From: Snodgrassella alvi wkB2
GTDB taxonomy: Bacteria; Pseudomonadota; Gammaproteobacteria; Burkholderiales; Neisseriaceae
Direction of reading: 5' to 3'
DNA: 64,000 nucleotides
Assembly: GCF_000600005.1 (NCBI RefSeq)
Contig: NZ_CP007446.1
Location: 2,463,979-2,527,978 of the forward strand
This document shows positions 45,647-57,100 of the stretch, in pieces; the stretch's first letter is position 1, and every line of letters begins with the position of its first letter. Both the position numbers and the translations under genes were made by a program. Below the pieces are notes generated by a model. That model did not search any database. It was not told the DNA's origin and worked only from the letters and a program-made list of their open reading frames with translations.

Positions 45647-45874
45647 ATGAAGAAAATAACCCCCAAAAGCTATGAAGAAGCTATCCAGCAACTGGAAAAA
45701 ATAACTGAATCCATGCAAAACAATGATCTTCCGCTGGAAGAATCACTGGCTGCATATGAATATGGTCAGGAACTGGTGCAATACTGCCAGCAGAAGCTGG
45801 CTGAGGTAGAACAAAAACTACAGGTACTGGATAATGGTGAATTAAAGGAGCTGAAGCTTGAAACAGGGGAGTAA
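45647..45874 (+). CDS. xseB: Exodeoxyribonuclease VII small subunit
   Basis: A 75-residue protein with the XseB pattern [31 protein letters not shown], given here by its ends [10 protein letters not shown] and [11 protein letters not shown]. XseB joins XseA to form the nuclease that degrades single-stranded DNA. Length is as expected. It overlaps ispA by 17 bp, and the AAGGAG inside its end serves ispA. The xseB-ispA order is common in proteobacteria. Confidence 0.93.
   Translation: MKKITPKSYEEAIQQLEKITESMQNNDLPLEESLAAYEYGQELVQYCQQKLAEVEQKLQVLDNGELKELKLETGE
45845..45850 (+). promoter_or_regulatory. Ribosome-binding site that fixes the TTG start of ispA
   Basis: AAGGAG lies 7 nt before the TTG at 45858, within the end of xseB. 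No in-frame ATG is available before the conserved region. Confidence 0.75.
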
Positions 45875-46754
45875 TTTTGCCGACTGGCAAAAACACGTAC
45901 AGACACATACAGAAGAGACATTAACCCGATTATTTCCCACGACCGGACAACTTCCCGCACCACTGATTGAAGCCATGCACTATGCGGCGCTGGATGGCGG
46001 TAAACGGTTGCGGCCGATGCTGGTTCTGGCGGCGGCCGAGCTGGGTAATGCGGTTACAGAAGCCGCAGATTATGCTCTGGCTGCAATCGAATGCATACAT
46101 ATCTATTCGCTTGTGCACGACGATATGCCGGAGATGGATAACGACAGTCTGCGTCACGGAAAACCGGCCTGTCACATACAATATACACCGGCAACAGCCT
46201 TACTGGTTGGTGATGCCCTGCAAAGTATGGCATTCAGCCTGCTGAGCCGGCCAACCGGTCTGGAAGCTGCGCGTCAGCTGCAAATGATACAGACTCTGGC
46301 ACAGGCTGCCGGCTGTCATGGCATGGCCGGCGGACAGGCTATCGATTTAGCCTGCGTAGGTGTAGGTCTGAATCAGGCCGAACTGGAACACATGCACCAG
46401 TTGAAAACAGGTGCGCTGATCAGAGCAGCAGTTACACTGGGCGGACTTTGCTGTCAGGATATCAGCCAGCAGGCATTAATCGCACTCGACCATTATGCCG
46501 CTCATCTGGGTCTGGCTTTTCAGGTTATTGATGATGTACTGGATTACGAGCAGGATAGCAGCACACTGGGTAAAACCGCCGGAAAAGATGCCCAGACTAA
46601 TAAACCTACCTACGTTAGTCTGATGGGGCTGACTACAGCACGCCAGTATGCAGAAAATCTGGTACAACAGGCTATTGATGCTTTAAGCGATTTTGACCAG
46701 CGTGCATCTCATCTTCGCGCACTGGCGCAATTTGTCGTTGCCCGCAATCATTAA
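45858..46754 (+). CDS. ispA: Farnesyl diphosphate synthase IspA
   Basis: IspA condenses isopentenyl diphosphate with dimethylallyl and geranyl diphosphate to make the C15 precursor of quinones and undecaprenyl phosphate. 298 residues. The first aspartate-rich motif is in [14 protein letters not shown], the second in [10 protein letters not shown], and GGKRLRPML and the K-T pair in LKTGALI are also typical. The start is TTG, chosen for its strong upstream AAGGAG and for overlap with xseB, a sign of translational coupling. Confidence 0.95.
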   Translation: MKQGSNFADWQKHVQTHTEETLTRLFPTTGQLPAPLIEAMHYAALDGGKRLRPMLVLAAAELGNAVTEAADYALAAIECIHIYSLVHDDMPEMDNDSLRHGKPACHIQYTPATALLVGDALQSMAFSLLSRPTGLEAARQLQMIQTLAQAAGCHGMAGGQAIDLACVGVGLNQAELEHMHQLKTGALIRAAVTLGGLCCQDISQQALIALDHYAAHLGLAFQVIDDVLDYEQDSSTLGKTAGKDAQTNKPTYVSLMGLTTARQYAENLVQQAIDALSDFDQRASHLRALAQFVVARNH

Positions 46755-46861
46755 AAATGCGCTAAGCAACAGCAAACTACAAATATATAAACATTGTCTG
46801 CGCAGTAATTCAGTTAATGACAGATATAACTTATTTACAGATCAGCTTATTCATAAAATAA

Positions 46862-47431
46862 CTAACGCAGCCGCTTACCGGAAGCCCAGTCAATAATCTG
46901 GCTGGGCTGCTTTCTTCCGCCGGTGCGCCCGCCCAGAATCATCACCTGTTTTCCAAACTGGCGTCTGACTTCACGCTCTGTACAACAAGCTTTTTTTCCC
47001 GCCCGGTTACAAGAAGTAGATACCAGCGCTGTACCTGCTGCTCTGCATAAAAACCGGGCAGTTGCCAAGTCCGGAACCCGTACGGCCAGAGTTTGCCGAC
47101 CACGCCCGCGTAACACAGATGAAACCTGTTTGCGTACCGGTAACAGTAAAGTTCTGGGTGCCGGCCACTGCCGGCTGACAGCCGCTATATCGGTTGCGGA
47201 CAAAGGTGCGAGCAAAGGCTGTAATTGAGTAAAATCAGCAGCAATAACAATTAGCCCTTTATGTTGCGGTCGCTTTTTCAATGCAATGACTTTACGCACC
47301 GCCGGCACACAATCAGGCAGACAGCCTAGCCCATAACTGCCTTCTGTAGGATAAGCAATCAAACCGCCACGATGCAGATGGCTGCGCAGACGATATAAAA
47401 ACCGGCCGGACGGACGGGCAGGATGGCGCAT
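46862..47431 (-). CDS. tsaC: Threonylcarbamoyl-AMP synthase TsaC/YrdC
   Basis: A 189-residue Sua5/YciO/YrdC-family protein, the size of TsaC. It makes threonylcarbamoyl-adenylate for the t6A37 tRNA modification. Family stretches are GGLIAYPTEGSYGLGCLP near the N-terminus, ALKKRPQHKGLIVIA, and the nucleotide-binding ALVSTSCNRAG. The protein is arginine-rich and its gene is more GC-rich than average here. It converges on ispA with about 107 bp between stops and no obvious terminator. Confidence 0.93.
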   Translation of the reverse strand: MRHPARPSGRFLYRLRSHLHRGGLIAYPTEGSYGLGCLPDCVPAVRKVIALKKRPQHKGLIVIAADFTQLQPLLAPLSATDIAAVSRQWPAPRTLLLPVRKQVSSVLRGRGRQTLAVRVPDLATARFLCRAAGTALVSTSCNRAGKKACCTEREVRRQFGKQVMILGGRTGGRKQPSQIIDWASGKRLR

Positions 47432-47531
47432 AAATATTCTGAGAAACTAGACTAAACTATTATAATAGCAGGGCAGAATAAACCAGACTACACCTGTACC
47501 GGTCACAGCCACTCAACCACCAGAGACAATC

Positions 47532-48305
47532 ATGATTACTGATGAACAACTATTGCGTTACAGCCGTCATATATTACTGGATAAGCTGGATATTGCCGGA
47601 CAGGAAGCAATTCTTGCTGCCCGTGCTCTGGTAATCGGTGCCGGCGGCCTGGCACATCCGGCTCTGACTTATCTGGCTTCCAGCGGAATAGGGCATATTA
47701 CCATTGTGGATAACGACACTATTGAAATCAGTAATCTGCAACGCCAGTTCTGGTTTAATGATAAAGATATCGGTCAGGCAAAAGCCGCGATATTGTGCCG
47801 GCAGCTACAGACACAATATCCGCAGACTAAATTACAATCCATTGTAGCCAGAGCAGATGCCAGCCTGTTAGAGCAACTGGTTCAGCATACCGATATCATT
47901 CTGGATTGTACTGACAATTTTGCCAGCCGCCGGCTGATTAATCAGATCTGTTTCCGTGCACGCAAACCATTGGTTTCGGCCTCTGCACTGGTATTTGCCG
48001 GTCAGCTGGCAGTATATGATTTTCGTGATGGTCGCGGCCCCTGCTATCAATGCCTGTTTGAAGGAGAAATGAATGATGAAGGTGCCAGTTGTGCCAAAAA
48101 CGGAGTTTTTGCACCTTTACTCGGTATTATGGGCGCGGCACAGGCCAGTGAAGCATTGCAGATAATTGCCGGTATTCACCCTGACGGCTGCTGGCTACAC
48201 TGTTTTGACGCTTGTTCTTTTCAATGGCAGCGCCTGCAGCTGGCTGCCAATCCGGATTGTCCGGTATGCGGGCAGGCAGTTTTATCCACAGAAATTTGTG
48301 GATAA
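47532..48305 (+). CDS. ThiF/MoeB/HesA-family E1-like adenylyltransferase
   Basis: A 257-residue enzyme that adenylates the C-terminus of a ubiquitin-like sulfur carrier (MoaD or ThiS), for molybdopterin or thiamine synthesis. It starts LLRYSRHILLDKLDIAGQE, has the ATP-binding ALVIGAGGLAHPALTYL loop, the IVDNDTIEISNLQRQFW stretch and the two zinc-binding CxxC pairs (CYQC and CPVC). The typical GGLGSP is GGLAHP here, a common variant. Without a neighbouring moa or thi gene I cannot choose between MoeB and ThiF. Its last codons lie within an inverted pair of DnaA boxes. Confidence 0.9.
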   Translation: MITDEQLLRYSRHILLDKLDIAGQEAILAARALVIGAGGLAHPALTYLASSGIGHITIVDNDTIEISNLQRQFWFNDKDIGQAKAAILCRQLQTQYPQTKLQSIVARADASLLEQLVQHTDIILDCTDNFASRRLINQICFRARKPLVSASALVFAGQLAVYDFRDGRGPCYQCLFEGEMNDEGASCAKNGVFAPLLGIMGAAQASEALQIIAGIHPDGCWLHCFDACSFQWQRLQLAANPDCPVCGQAVLSTEICG

Positions 48306-48317
48306 AACTGTGGATAT
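48277..48317 (+). promoter_or_regulatory. Inverted DnaA boxes forming a terminator-like hairpin
   Basis: A perfect 14-bp inverted repeat (48277-48290 with 48297-48310, loop GAAATT) contains TTATCCACA and its reverse complement TGTGGATAA, each a consensus DnaA box, and a third near match TGTGGATAT at 48309-48317. The stop codon of the E1-like gene is inside it. The downstream ATTTTTATT could serve as a terminator T tract. Confidence 0.65.
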
Positions 48318-48319
48318 TT

Positions 48320-49525
48320 TTATTCCTGAAAATCAGATAACTTGCGATCTTTACCGGCATTCCAGCCAGACACAGTAATAACGACCGCGGCAATAAACAT
48401 CAGACACAATGCCGGAAACCAGGAATGCATCATGTCATGCAGAGCGCCCATCAGTACCGGTCCCACAGCCGCAAACAGATAGCCACAGGTTTGTGCCATT
48501 CCGGATAACAGCACTCCTTCAGTAACACTGCTGCTGCGCAAACTAAAAAACATCATGCTCAGACAGAAAGCCCCGCTGATGCCCAGCCCCAGCAACAACA
48601 CTGCCGGAAAATAACAGCTGCGCCATGGCGACATCAGCAATAATACCGACAAAATTAAAGCCACGCCGCACATCGACCCTATCCAGTGCTGCTGCTTTAA
48701 TCTGGCTGCATAAATTGGTATCAGCAAATTGGTTGGTATCATCACCAGCTGCATCAGCCCAAGCCAGCCACCGGCTTCCGTTGCTGATACACCGGCTTTG
48801 GCTACAATCTGCGGCAGCCAGCTAACTGTAGAATAAAATAGAAACGACTGAAATCCCATAAATAGCGTTACCTGCCAGGCCAGCGGATTACGCCACAGGT
48901 GTATCTTTACCTGACGTGCACGTACAGCCGCCTTGGGCACTGCATTGGCCGCTTTAAAAGGCAGCCACCAGATAACCATGGCCACCAGCGCCGGTAGTAC
49001 CCAGATTACCAGAGCACCGCGCCAGCCCCACAGATTACTGTGAGCAAGCGGGGCACTTAAAGCAGAACCGGCCGCACCGCCCATATTCATCACCAGTGCA
49101 TATAATGCGGTAACCAGTCCCATTTTAAACGGAAAATACTGCTTTACCATACTGGGAATCAGTACATTGCCAACAGCAATGGCACAGCTGAGCAAAGTCG
49201 TGCCTGTCAGCAGCAGAAACAGCCCGGAACCACAGCGCAGCACCAGCCCCAGCGTTAATATCCACAAAGCAAAAAAGACCATCTGCTCCGAGCCCAGACG
49301 TGCTGCAAGCCTGGGGATAAAAATCGAAAACAGACCAAATGTCAGCAATGGTACCGTAGTCAGCATGCCGGCCAGCGTACTGCTTATCTGCAGCTGCGTC
49401 TGAATATTCTGTAACAGAGGACCCACACCAGTCAGCGGGCCGCGTAAAACAAATGCCAAAGCCAGAATAGCAACAAAAAGACTAAGCCGGTGCTGTGTTT
49501 TCGATACAGTCGAATCCGTTTTCAT
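48320..49525 (-). CDS. CynX/NimT-like major facilitator transporter
   Basis: A 401-residue integral membrane protein with about twelve hydrophobic segments and an N-terminal ALAFVLRGPLTGVGPLL stretch typical of the CynX/NimT subgroup of the major facilitator superfamily. Substrates in this group include cyanate and nitroimidazole, but most members are unassigned. It converges with the E1-like gene with only 14 bp between stops. GGTGAAGTA precedes the ATG. Confidence 0.9.
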   Translation of the reverse strand: MKTDSTVSKTQHRLSLFVAILALAFVLRGPLTGVGPLLQNIQTQLQISSTLAGMLTTVPLLTFGLFSIFIPRLAARLGSEQMVFFALWILTLGLVLRCGSGLFLLLTGTTLLSCAIAVGNVLIPSMVKQYFPFKMGLVTALYALVMNMGGAAGSALSAPLAHSNLWGWRGALVIWVLPALVAMVIWWLPFKAANAVPKAAVRARQVKIHLWRNPLAWQVTLFMGFQSFLFYSTVSWLPQIVAKAGVSATEAGGWLGLMQLVMIPTNLLIPIYAARLKQQHWIGSMCGVALILSVLLLMSPWRSCYFPAVLLLGLGISGAFCLSMMFFSLRSSSVTEGVLLSGMAQTCGYLFAAVGPVLMGALHDMMHSWFPALCLMFIAAVVITVSGWNAGKDRKLSDFQE

Positions 49526-49567
49526 TACTTCACCAAATTACTCGTTTACCTTTAAGGCAAAAAACTA

Positions 49568-50434
49568 TTAATTTACCGGCCATTGCTGCAATAATGCACG
49601 GCCGCATTCCAGACCGGCTGCATAACTGTAGCGTAAACGGCCGGCATCCCGGCACAGACGTCCGGCCATTTTGCCATCATCCGGAGGATTAATTTCAATA
49701 ATATACCGGCAGTTCTCAGGCTGCCGCATCCATGTCAGGGTAGTATTATAATGCTTTACTCGCTGCCGTAATGCCTGAGCAAACCCGCTGACAGGTAAAC
49801 GCCTTGCCAGCAGACTGTCACCCAGACTACCTTTCTTCACATAATTGTGCGCTCTGGTACGAATTACTATCACACAACCGATGTCCGGCTGAGACAGAGT
49901 CCACTGTACCGGCAAGGCATCAGCTACTCCGCCGTCAAAATAAAATCCTCCGCCAATTGCTACCGGTTTACGAATCATAAACGGAATTGAACTCGAAGCA
50001 CGCAGTACTTCCAGAAAAGAATCGGGCTGAGCCACAGCATACTCCGGCTCACCGCTAACAGCATTACTTAAAACAACTCTGAAATCACGCTGTCGTGCAA
50101 ACATACGCTCACAATCCAGCGGATTTTCCTGTTGTACAACCTGCCACAACCAGTCAATATCCATCAGGTCGCCGCCACGGATAAAGCGTGACCAGCTGAT
50201 AAATTCCGGCCGGCAGGACTGATCAAGCAGTATAGCCAGATTACGCCCTTCCTGTCCGGCCAGATAACTGGCAATAGTACTGGCTCCGGAAGATACTCCG
50301 ACCAGTAAACTAAACGGGTTAAAATCTGCCTGTAAGAAGGCATCAGTAACACCGCTGCTGAATGCAGCACGCATTCCACCGCCTTCTACAACCAGTGCAG
50401 TTTGCTTTCCGGCTGTCTGCTGATCAGCATGCAT
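49568..50434 (-). CDS. Patatin-like phospholipase (cytoplasmic type)
   Basis: About 288 residues from the ATG at 50434, which has AGGA about 8-9 nt upstream; a longer frame to 50602 would add non-homologous hydrophobic sequence. The oxyanion loop is VVEGGGMRAAFSSGV, the nucleophile serine is in GVSSGASTIA and the catalytic aspartate in YFDGGVADALPVQ. No signal peptide from this start. It is a different patatin subgroup from the lipoprotein at 26014. Substrate unknown; it lies 42 bp upstream of the transporter gene and may be co-transcribed with it. Confidence 0.88.
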   Translation of the reverse strand: MHADQQTAGKQTALVVEGGGMRAAFSSGVTDAFLQADFNPFSLLVGVSSGASTIASYLAGQEGRNLAILLDQSCRPEFISWSRFIRGGDLMDIDWLWQVVQQENPLDCERMFARQRDFRVVLSNAVSGEPEYAVAQPDSFLEVLRASSSIPFMIRKPVAIGGGFYFDGGVADALPVQWTLSQPDIGCVIVIRTRAHNYVKKGSLGDSLLARRLPVSGFAQALRQRVKHYNTTLTWMRQPENCRYIIEINPPDDGKMAGRLCRDAGRLRYSYAAGLECGRALLQQWPVN

Positions 50435-51103
50435 GTTGGCATTCCTATGTTTATATAATAATATTTTAATGTTATTAAATATATAATACTGACTATAGTA
50501 AATCAATAAAATTACTGGCAGGTAATACCTATTATTAATATCTTCTGCACTTGCAAACCAGTCTGCCAGTAAGCAGTACGACAACAGCTCACGAATATTC
50601 AATGGCCAGAGACATACCTGCAGAATTTATTAATTTTAAATTACTGGATTAATCGGCAAATTTTTTGTACCAAATCAGTTTCAGACAGTTACTTCGTATA
50701 CCGCGAATGCGCACGCAGACATAATTCATCACAAAAAAGCATTTACAGCAGCATCTGTGCCGCATCAAAGACCGGTATACTATGTAAAATCCAGTATTCT
50801 CAACCCGGAATACAATTTTTTTCAACCTGAACAGTACAGTAAAACGTTCTGATTACTTTTATAACCGGAAACTGCTTTGCCAGAATTAATATATTGAGCA
50901 AAACGTATTCCATTATCAACCGGAGCAATAGCTTATTCCGCAGTAGTGTACCTGAGTAAGTGAACTGCTTATCAATTTATATTCTTGCAATCATCTGCAA
51001 AGATTAAATTTTATAATTGCCGGTCTGTAGCTCAATATCCGTACTCATCAGCCCAAATATTTCACAACAGTAATACTTCATACCTGTACATTTTTCAAAC
51101 CAT
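50435..51103. other. Spacer between the patatin gene and the adhesin terminator
   Basis: About 670 bp with no supported gene and no recognised RNA. It must contain the patatin promoter near its left end. The rest may be remnant DNA. Confidence 0.45.
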
Positions 51104-51137
51104 AAAAAACTTCCGGATTCAGATAAATCCGGAAGTT
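51104..51137 (-). terminator. Terminator after the YadA-type adhesin gene
   Basis: Perfect 12-bp stem AACTTCCGGATT/AATCCGGAAGTT with a 6-nt loop, followed on the minus strand by TTTTAT. It lies 25 bp past the stop. Confidence 0.92.
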
Positions 51138-51162
51138 AGTCTGGCTATTCAGCAAAGATAGT

Positions 51163-54100
51163 TTAGTTGTTGCTCCATTTGAAGCCGACACCAGCATTAA
51201 AGCCAACTTCCTTGCCTGTAGTAGAAACACCAGCACCCCAGCCGATATTACCGCTGTTACTGATGGCTTTATAGTTAGCACCGACTGCGGTATAGCCACG
51301 ATAAGTACCTACACCCACACCGACAGCCTGTTCACCGGCATTCAGAGAAGGCAGATAAGCGCCGGATAAGGCCATGGCCAATGCAGTACCTGAATATGCA
51401 CGGCGTTCTGTACGCTGAACACGTTCATTTACTTTGTTTACATACTTATTGACGTTAGTAATCTGATTATTAACACCTTTAAGCTGAGCCACGTTTACTG
51501 CATCAGTATCAGCCGTACCTGCTGCAACTCCGGTTATCTGACGATATACACCTTTCGATGCATCACCTACAGATACCGCACCTTCCGTACTATTTGTTGC
51601 CCGGATCGCTGCTGCCTGCTGTGACGTTGCCGTTACCGGAATATAGCCTTCTTTTCCGGCTGCCGTATTCGCTACTGAACCCGCACCAAGTGCTACGCCT
51701 CCGGTCTGTGTTACCTTAGCCTGACTACCCAGTGCCACAGCATTGGCTGATGGAGCACTTGCAGAATCACCGATTGCAACTGCCGATGTTCCGCTGGCCA
51801 TAGCTGCTCCGCCTACTGCGATAGAATCAGTACCCTGTGCAACTGAGGCAGCTTTTGCAGAATTGATCTTCGCAAACTTAGTACCATAATTCTGAACATT
51901 TTGCAGGGCATCAGCCACATTATCAGCAGATGCAATACCTCCTGTCGGAGTAGTGCTATCATATTTGGGTTTACTGAGACCTGTATTCGGGTCATATGAA
52001 CTACCCAGACCGGCTGCTATGGAAGCAAGCTGGCTGGCTGTTCTGGCACTGATTGCTGTTGACAGGCTAGTCAATGCGTCACTAGAAATATTTCCGGTCG
52101 GCAGAGTATCTACTTTAGTTGACAGAGTACTCAGGCTGCTTTGTACCGTCCACAACTGACCGGCATTAACCGCATCAAGAGAACCTTGAGCTATATTACC
52201 GGCTGCAATATTGGTAATCCGCTGTGCAGTACCATTATGACTGGCATCATAAAAGCCTGTATTGTGACCTGTACCATCATCTTTCCATTGCAATGCATTT
52301 TTGGTCAGATTAGTGATATTAGTAATAATATTACTTGTCGAGATACCATTCACTTTTTCGTCTAATGAACTCAGTGATGATGATGTAGATGTTGCCAGAG
52401 CAGACAGATTGGATTTTATGTCGTAAAGCTGTCCACCGGTTACTGCTTCATGCGAACCCGCTGCAATCTCACCATCTTCCACGTTATAGATCTTACCTAA
52501 ACCTAGATCACGGGTCAGATTGTTTGGTCTTCCTGCATCAAATCCGCCTTTATCATCATTCCATTTCAGTGCTTTCTCTTTCAGATCTGACACATCTTTC
52601 TGAGTTGTACTTGTAACAGTTGATAAGCTGCTCAGACTGCTGCTGGTGATGTTTGTCAGCTGTTGCAGATTGTCTGTTGCCGTACTCAGGCTGTGTGACA
52701 GACTTTCATAGCCGGTAGACAGGGAGCTGCTTATAGTGCTGATTTCATTAATAACAGTGGATGAAACTACTGTCGACAGACTGCTCAGCCCTGTTGATGT
52801 TGAGCCGGACAGGCTGAATAGCTGACCACCGTTTACTGCATCTGTAGAATCAGCTGCTATTCTGCCTGCTGCTACATTGGTAATCCGCTGCGCTGTACCA
52901 TTATGACTGGCATCATAAAAGCCTGTATTGTGACCTGTACCATCATCTTTCCATTGCAATGCATTCTGCTGCAAGGTAGTCAGATTCTGATTCGCACTGC
53001 TCAGACTGGCTGACAGATTGTTCAGACCGGTAGTCGTAGACTCTGACAAACTGCTCAGACCGGTGCTGACACTGTTCAGTCCTGTATGAGTTTCTGTGGA
53101 CAGTGACTCCAGACTTCTATTTACATTATTCAGAGCAGATGAGGTAACACTGCTCAGGCTGCTCAGACCAGTACTGCTGCTGCTCAGACCTGTCTGAGTC
53201 AGCGTTGACAGACTGTACATCTGCGCACCGTTAACCGCATCACTTGATGTAGGGCTGATGTCCCCGCCGGCTATTCCGGTCAGTGTCTGCGCACGACCGC
53301 CACGGGTTGCATCATAGGCACTAATTGTACTGTTCCATTGCAATGCATCTTTCTGCAGATTGCCTACATTAGTATTAGTATCATTCAGACTGGATGACAG
53401 ACTGGACACGTTTTGATTCACAGTGTTCAGATTATCACCAATAATAGTAGACAGACTGCCTAACTTATTATTGGTAATTGCACTCAGGTTGGTTGACAGA
53501 CTGCTCAGCCCTGTTGATGTTGAGCTGGACAGACTGAATAGCTGACCACCGTTTACTGCATCTGTAGAATCCAATGCTATATTGCCTGCTGCTACATTGG
53601 TAATCCGCTGCGCTGTACCATTATGGCCGGCATCATAAGCAGTCAGTGTGCTGTTCCACTGCAATGCATTCTGCTGCAAGGTAGTCAGATTCTGATTCGC
53701 ACTGCTCAGACTGGCTGACAGATTGTTCAGACCGGTAGTCGCAGACTCTGATAAACTGCTCAGACCGGTGCTGACACTGTTCAGTCCTGTATGAGTTTCT
53801 GTGGACAGTGACTCCAGACTTCTATTTACATTATCCAGAGCAGATGAGGTAACACTGCTCAAATTGCTCAGACCAGTACTGATGCTGCCCAGACCTTTCT
53901 GAGTCAGCGTTGACAGACTGTACATCTGCGCACCGTTAACCGCATCACTTGATGTAGGGCTGATGTCCCCGCCGGCAATTCCGGTCAGTTTCTGCGCACG
54001 ACCGCTACGAGTTGCATCATAGGCACTGCTTACACCATTCCACTGCAAAGCATTTTGCCGTAATTCAGCTACATTAGTATTAGTATCATTCAGACTGGAT

Positions 54101-57100
54101 GACAGACTGGACACGTTTTGATTCACAGTGCTCAGACTATTACTAATAATAGAAGATAGACTGCCTAACTGATTGTTAGTTACTGCGCTCAGGTTGGTTG
54201 ACAGACTGCTCAGCCCTGTTGATGTTGAGCCGGACAGACTGAATAGCTGACCACCGTTTACTGCATCTGTAGAATCCAATGCTATATTGCCTGCTGCTAC
54301 ATTGGTAATCCGCTGCGCTGTACCATTATAGCTGGCATCATAGGCACTGCCTTTCCATTGCAATGTATTTGCCTGCAATGTAGTCAGAGTCTGATTTGTG
54401 CTGTTCAGGCTATTTGTCAGATTGTTCAGGCCGGTAGTTGTAGACTCTGACAAATTGCTCAGACCGGTGCTGATACTGTTCAGTCCTGCTACAGTTACCG
54501 TAGACAGACTGTGCAGCTGTCCGCCGTTAACCGCTTCTGTGGATTCTGCACTCACTGCTCCTGCTGCCACACCACTCAGAACTTTGGCACTGCCGTCTCG
54601 GCTGGCATCATAAACACCTTTGCCTGCGTTCCACTGCAAGGTATTAGCCTGCAATGTGGATACGCTGCTGCTGGTATCTTTCAGACCTTTGTCCAGAGCC
54701 TGCAGGCTGTTAGCTGTAGAAGTAGTCAGTGTGTCCAGACTGGTGCTAATGCTCTGTATACTGCCTGAAGTACTGGATGACAGCTGAGTCAGTCCATCGT
54801 TGGTGCTCTTCAAACTGTCTTTCAGATTTTTCAGGTCTGTGTTTGTTGCTGTGGACAGTGAACCTAAACCTAAATTGGTTTTATTCAGATTTTCAGTCAG
54901 TTTATTGACACTGTCAGCAGTACCGGTTGACAAACTGTACATCTGTGCACCGTTAACTGCATCGGTAGAATCTGCCATTATCGAGCCTGCTGCTACCTGT
55001 GTAATCTTCTGAGCTTTACTATCACGCTCAGCATTGTAATTACCGGTTACTTTATCCCATTGCAGTGCATTAGCCTGCAATGCAGTAACCTTTTCAGTAA
55101 CAGTATTCAGTCCGCTTGACAAACTGGATACGTTTTGATTCACAGTGTTCAGATTATCACCAGTAATAGTAGACAAACTGCTTAACTGATCGTTGGTTAC
55201 TTTACTCAGGTTGGTTGACAGACTGCTCAGCCCTGTTGATGTTGAGCTGGACAATTGGAAGAACTGGCTGCCATTAATAGCATCGCTTGAATCCGGTGCT
55301 ACATTACCGGCAGCTACGTTGGTAATTTTTTGTGCCTTACCAGTTCCATGATTTGCACTATACGCACCGGCTTCCTCACTCCATTGCAGTGCATCTTTCT
55401 GTAATCCGGCAACATTACTGGCAGCAGTACTTACTGTATTGCCTAATTTCCCCAGTACTGTTGAAGTACTCGCAGACAGATTATTTAATCCTGAAGAAGT
55501 ACTAGTAGACAAACTGGCAATTTGGTTTGAAGCACTGACAGATAAACTGCTCAACCCCGTAGAGGTACTGGTAGACAGACTGGCTACACTGCCTGAAGTA
55601 CTTACAGACAGGCTGCTGATAGAAGTTGATACTATCGTAGACAGATTGCCTAATCCGGTAGAAGCACTATTAGACAGGTTATTAAATTTTTCCGGCCAGT
55701 CATTAGATAAACTGTTTAGTTTATCCTGAACAGAAGTTAAACCAGTAGATACTGATTTTGATACACTGTTCAAACCGGCAGAATATTCTGTATTAACTGC
55801 ATACAGCTGCGAACCGGTAATGACATCACTTGAACTATCGCTGATATTACCTTCAGCAACCCGGGTAATTTTTTGCGGTTTGCCAGTTGCTCGGCTGGCA
55901 TCATAACCTCCCACTCCCGGTTCATTATTATATTGCAATGCATTTTGTTGCAACTGAGTTACTTTACTACTTACAGTTTCCGTAACAGTAGACAGGCTAG
56001 TGATACCGCCGGCTTTAGCAATAGTACTCAAAGATGTCGAAAGGTTATCAAAGCCGGAACTAACATTGGTGGAAAGACTGCTAATCGCGGTGTTGGTAGT
56101 ATACAGCTGACCGGCAGTAGCTACATCACTGGAACCTTCTTTGATTAGTCCATCAGCTACATTGGTAATTTTACCAGGCATATTTGCTATGCCATGGCCG
56201 GCATTATACGCATCAATATCATCATTCCATAGCAATGCATTCTGCTGTAATGATTTTATTTTAGAACCAGTTACTTTCAGACTGCTGGACGTTGACTCAG
56301 ACAGATCAGTCAGTCTGTTACGGGTTTCATTCAAACCAGTTGAAAGACTGGACAGATTATTATTACTGATTTCTGTCAACGATGAAGAAAGACTGCTTAG
56401 GCCATTTACAACACTATTAGAAACTAAGCCTATAGTATCGGAGAGTTTGCTGACTTTAGCATTGGTCTTATACAGCTGACCGCCGGTTACCACATCGCTT
56501 GAATTTGATGACAAATCGGCATCAGCAACATTGGTAATACGCTGGTAAATACCGTTGTGACTAGCATCATAGGCACCTTTACCATCATTCAGTTTATTAT
56601 CCCATAATAGAGCATTTTGCTGCAATGAACCAAGATTGGTATTAGTACTTTTCAAAGAATCCGATGTTGTTGTACTCAGCTTACGAAGCTCATCATTAGT
56701 ACTTTGCAGCTTTCCTGACAATTCAGTCAGCTTGTCGTTGTTTATATCACTCAGTGAATTTGATAAAGAACTGAATGTAGTACTTACACTACCAGACAAA
56801 GTACCGAGATTACTGTTGGTCGTAAATAACTGATCACCGGTAACCACATCACTGGAGCTGGCTTGTACACTTCCATTGAGTACATTTGTGATGCGCTGAG
56901 CCTGCCCGTTATGAGTGGCATCATAGGCACCTTTACCATTATTTAAATCATTATTCCACAACAGTGCATTTTGCTGCAGTGATGTAACACTGGCTTTAGC
57001 AACAGTCAATTGCTGATCAAAACTTGTAGACAGACTATTTATTTGTTTACCGGCAGCTTCATACAGAGCAGTAGAAAGACTGCTCACACCAGTTGATGTC

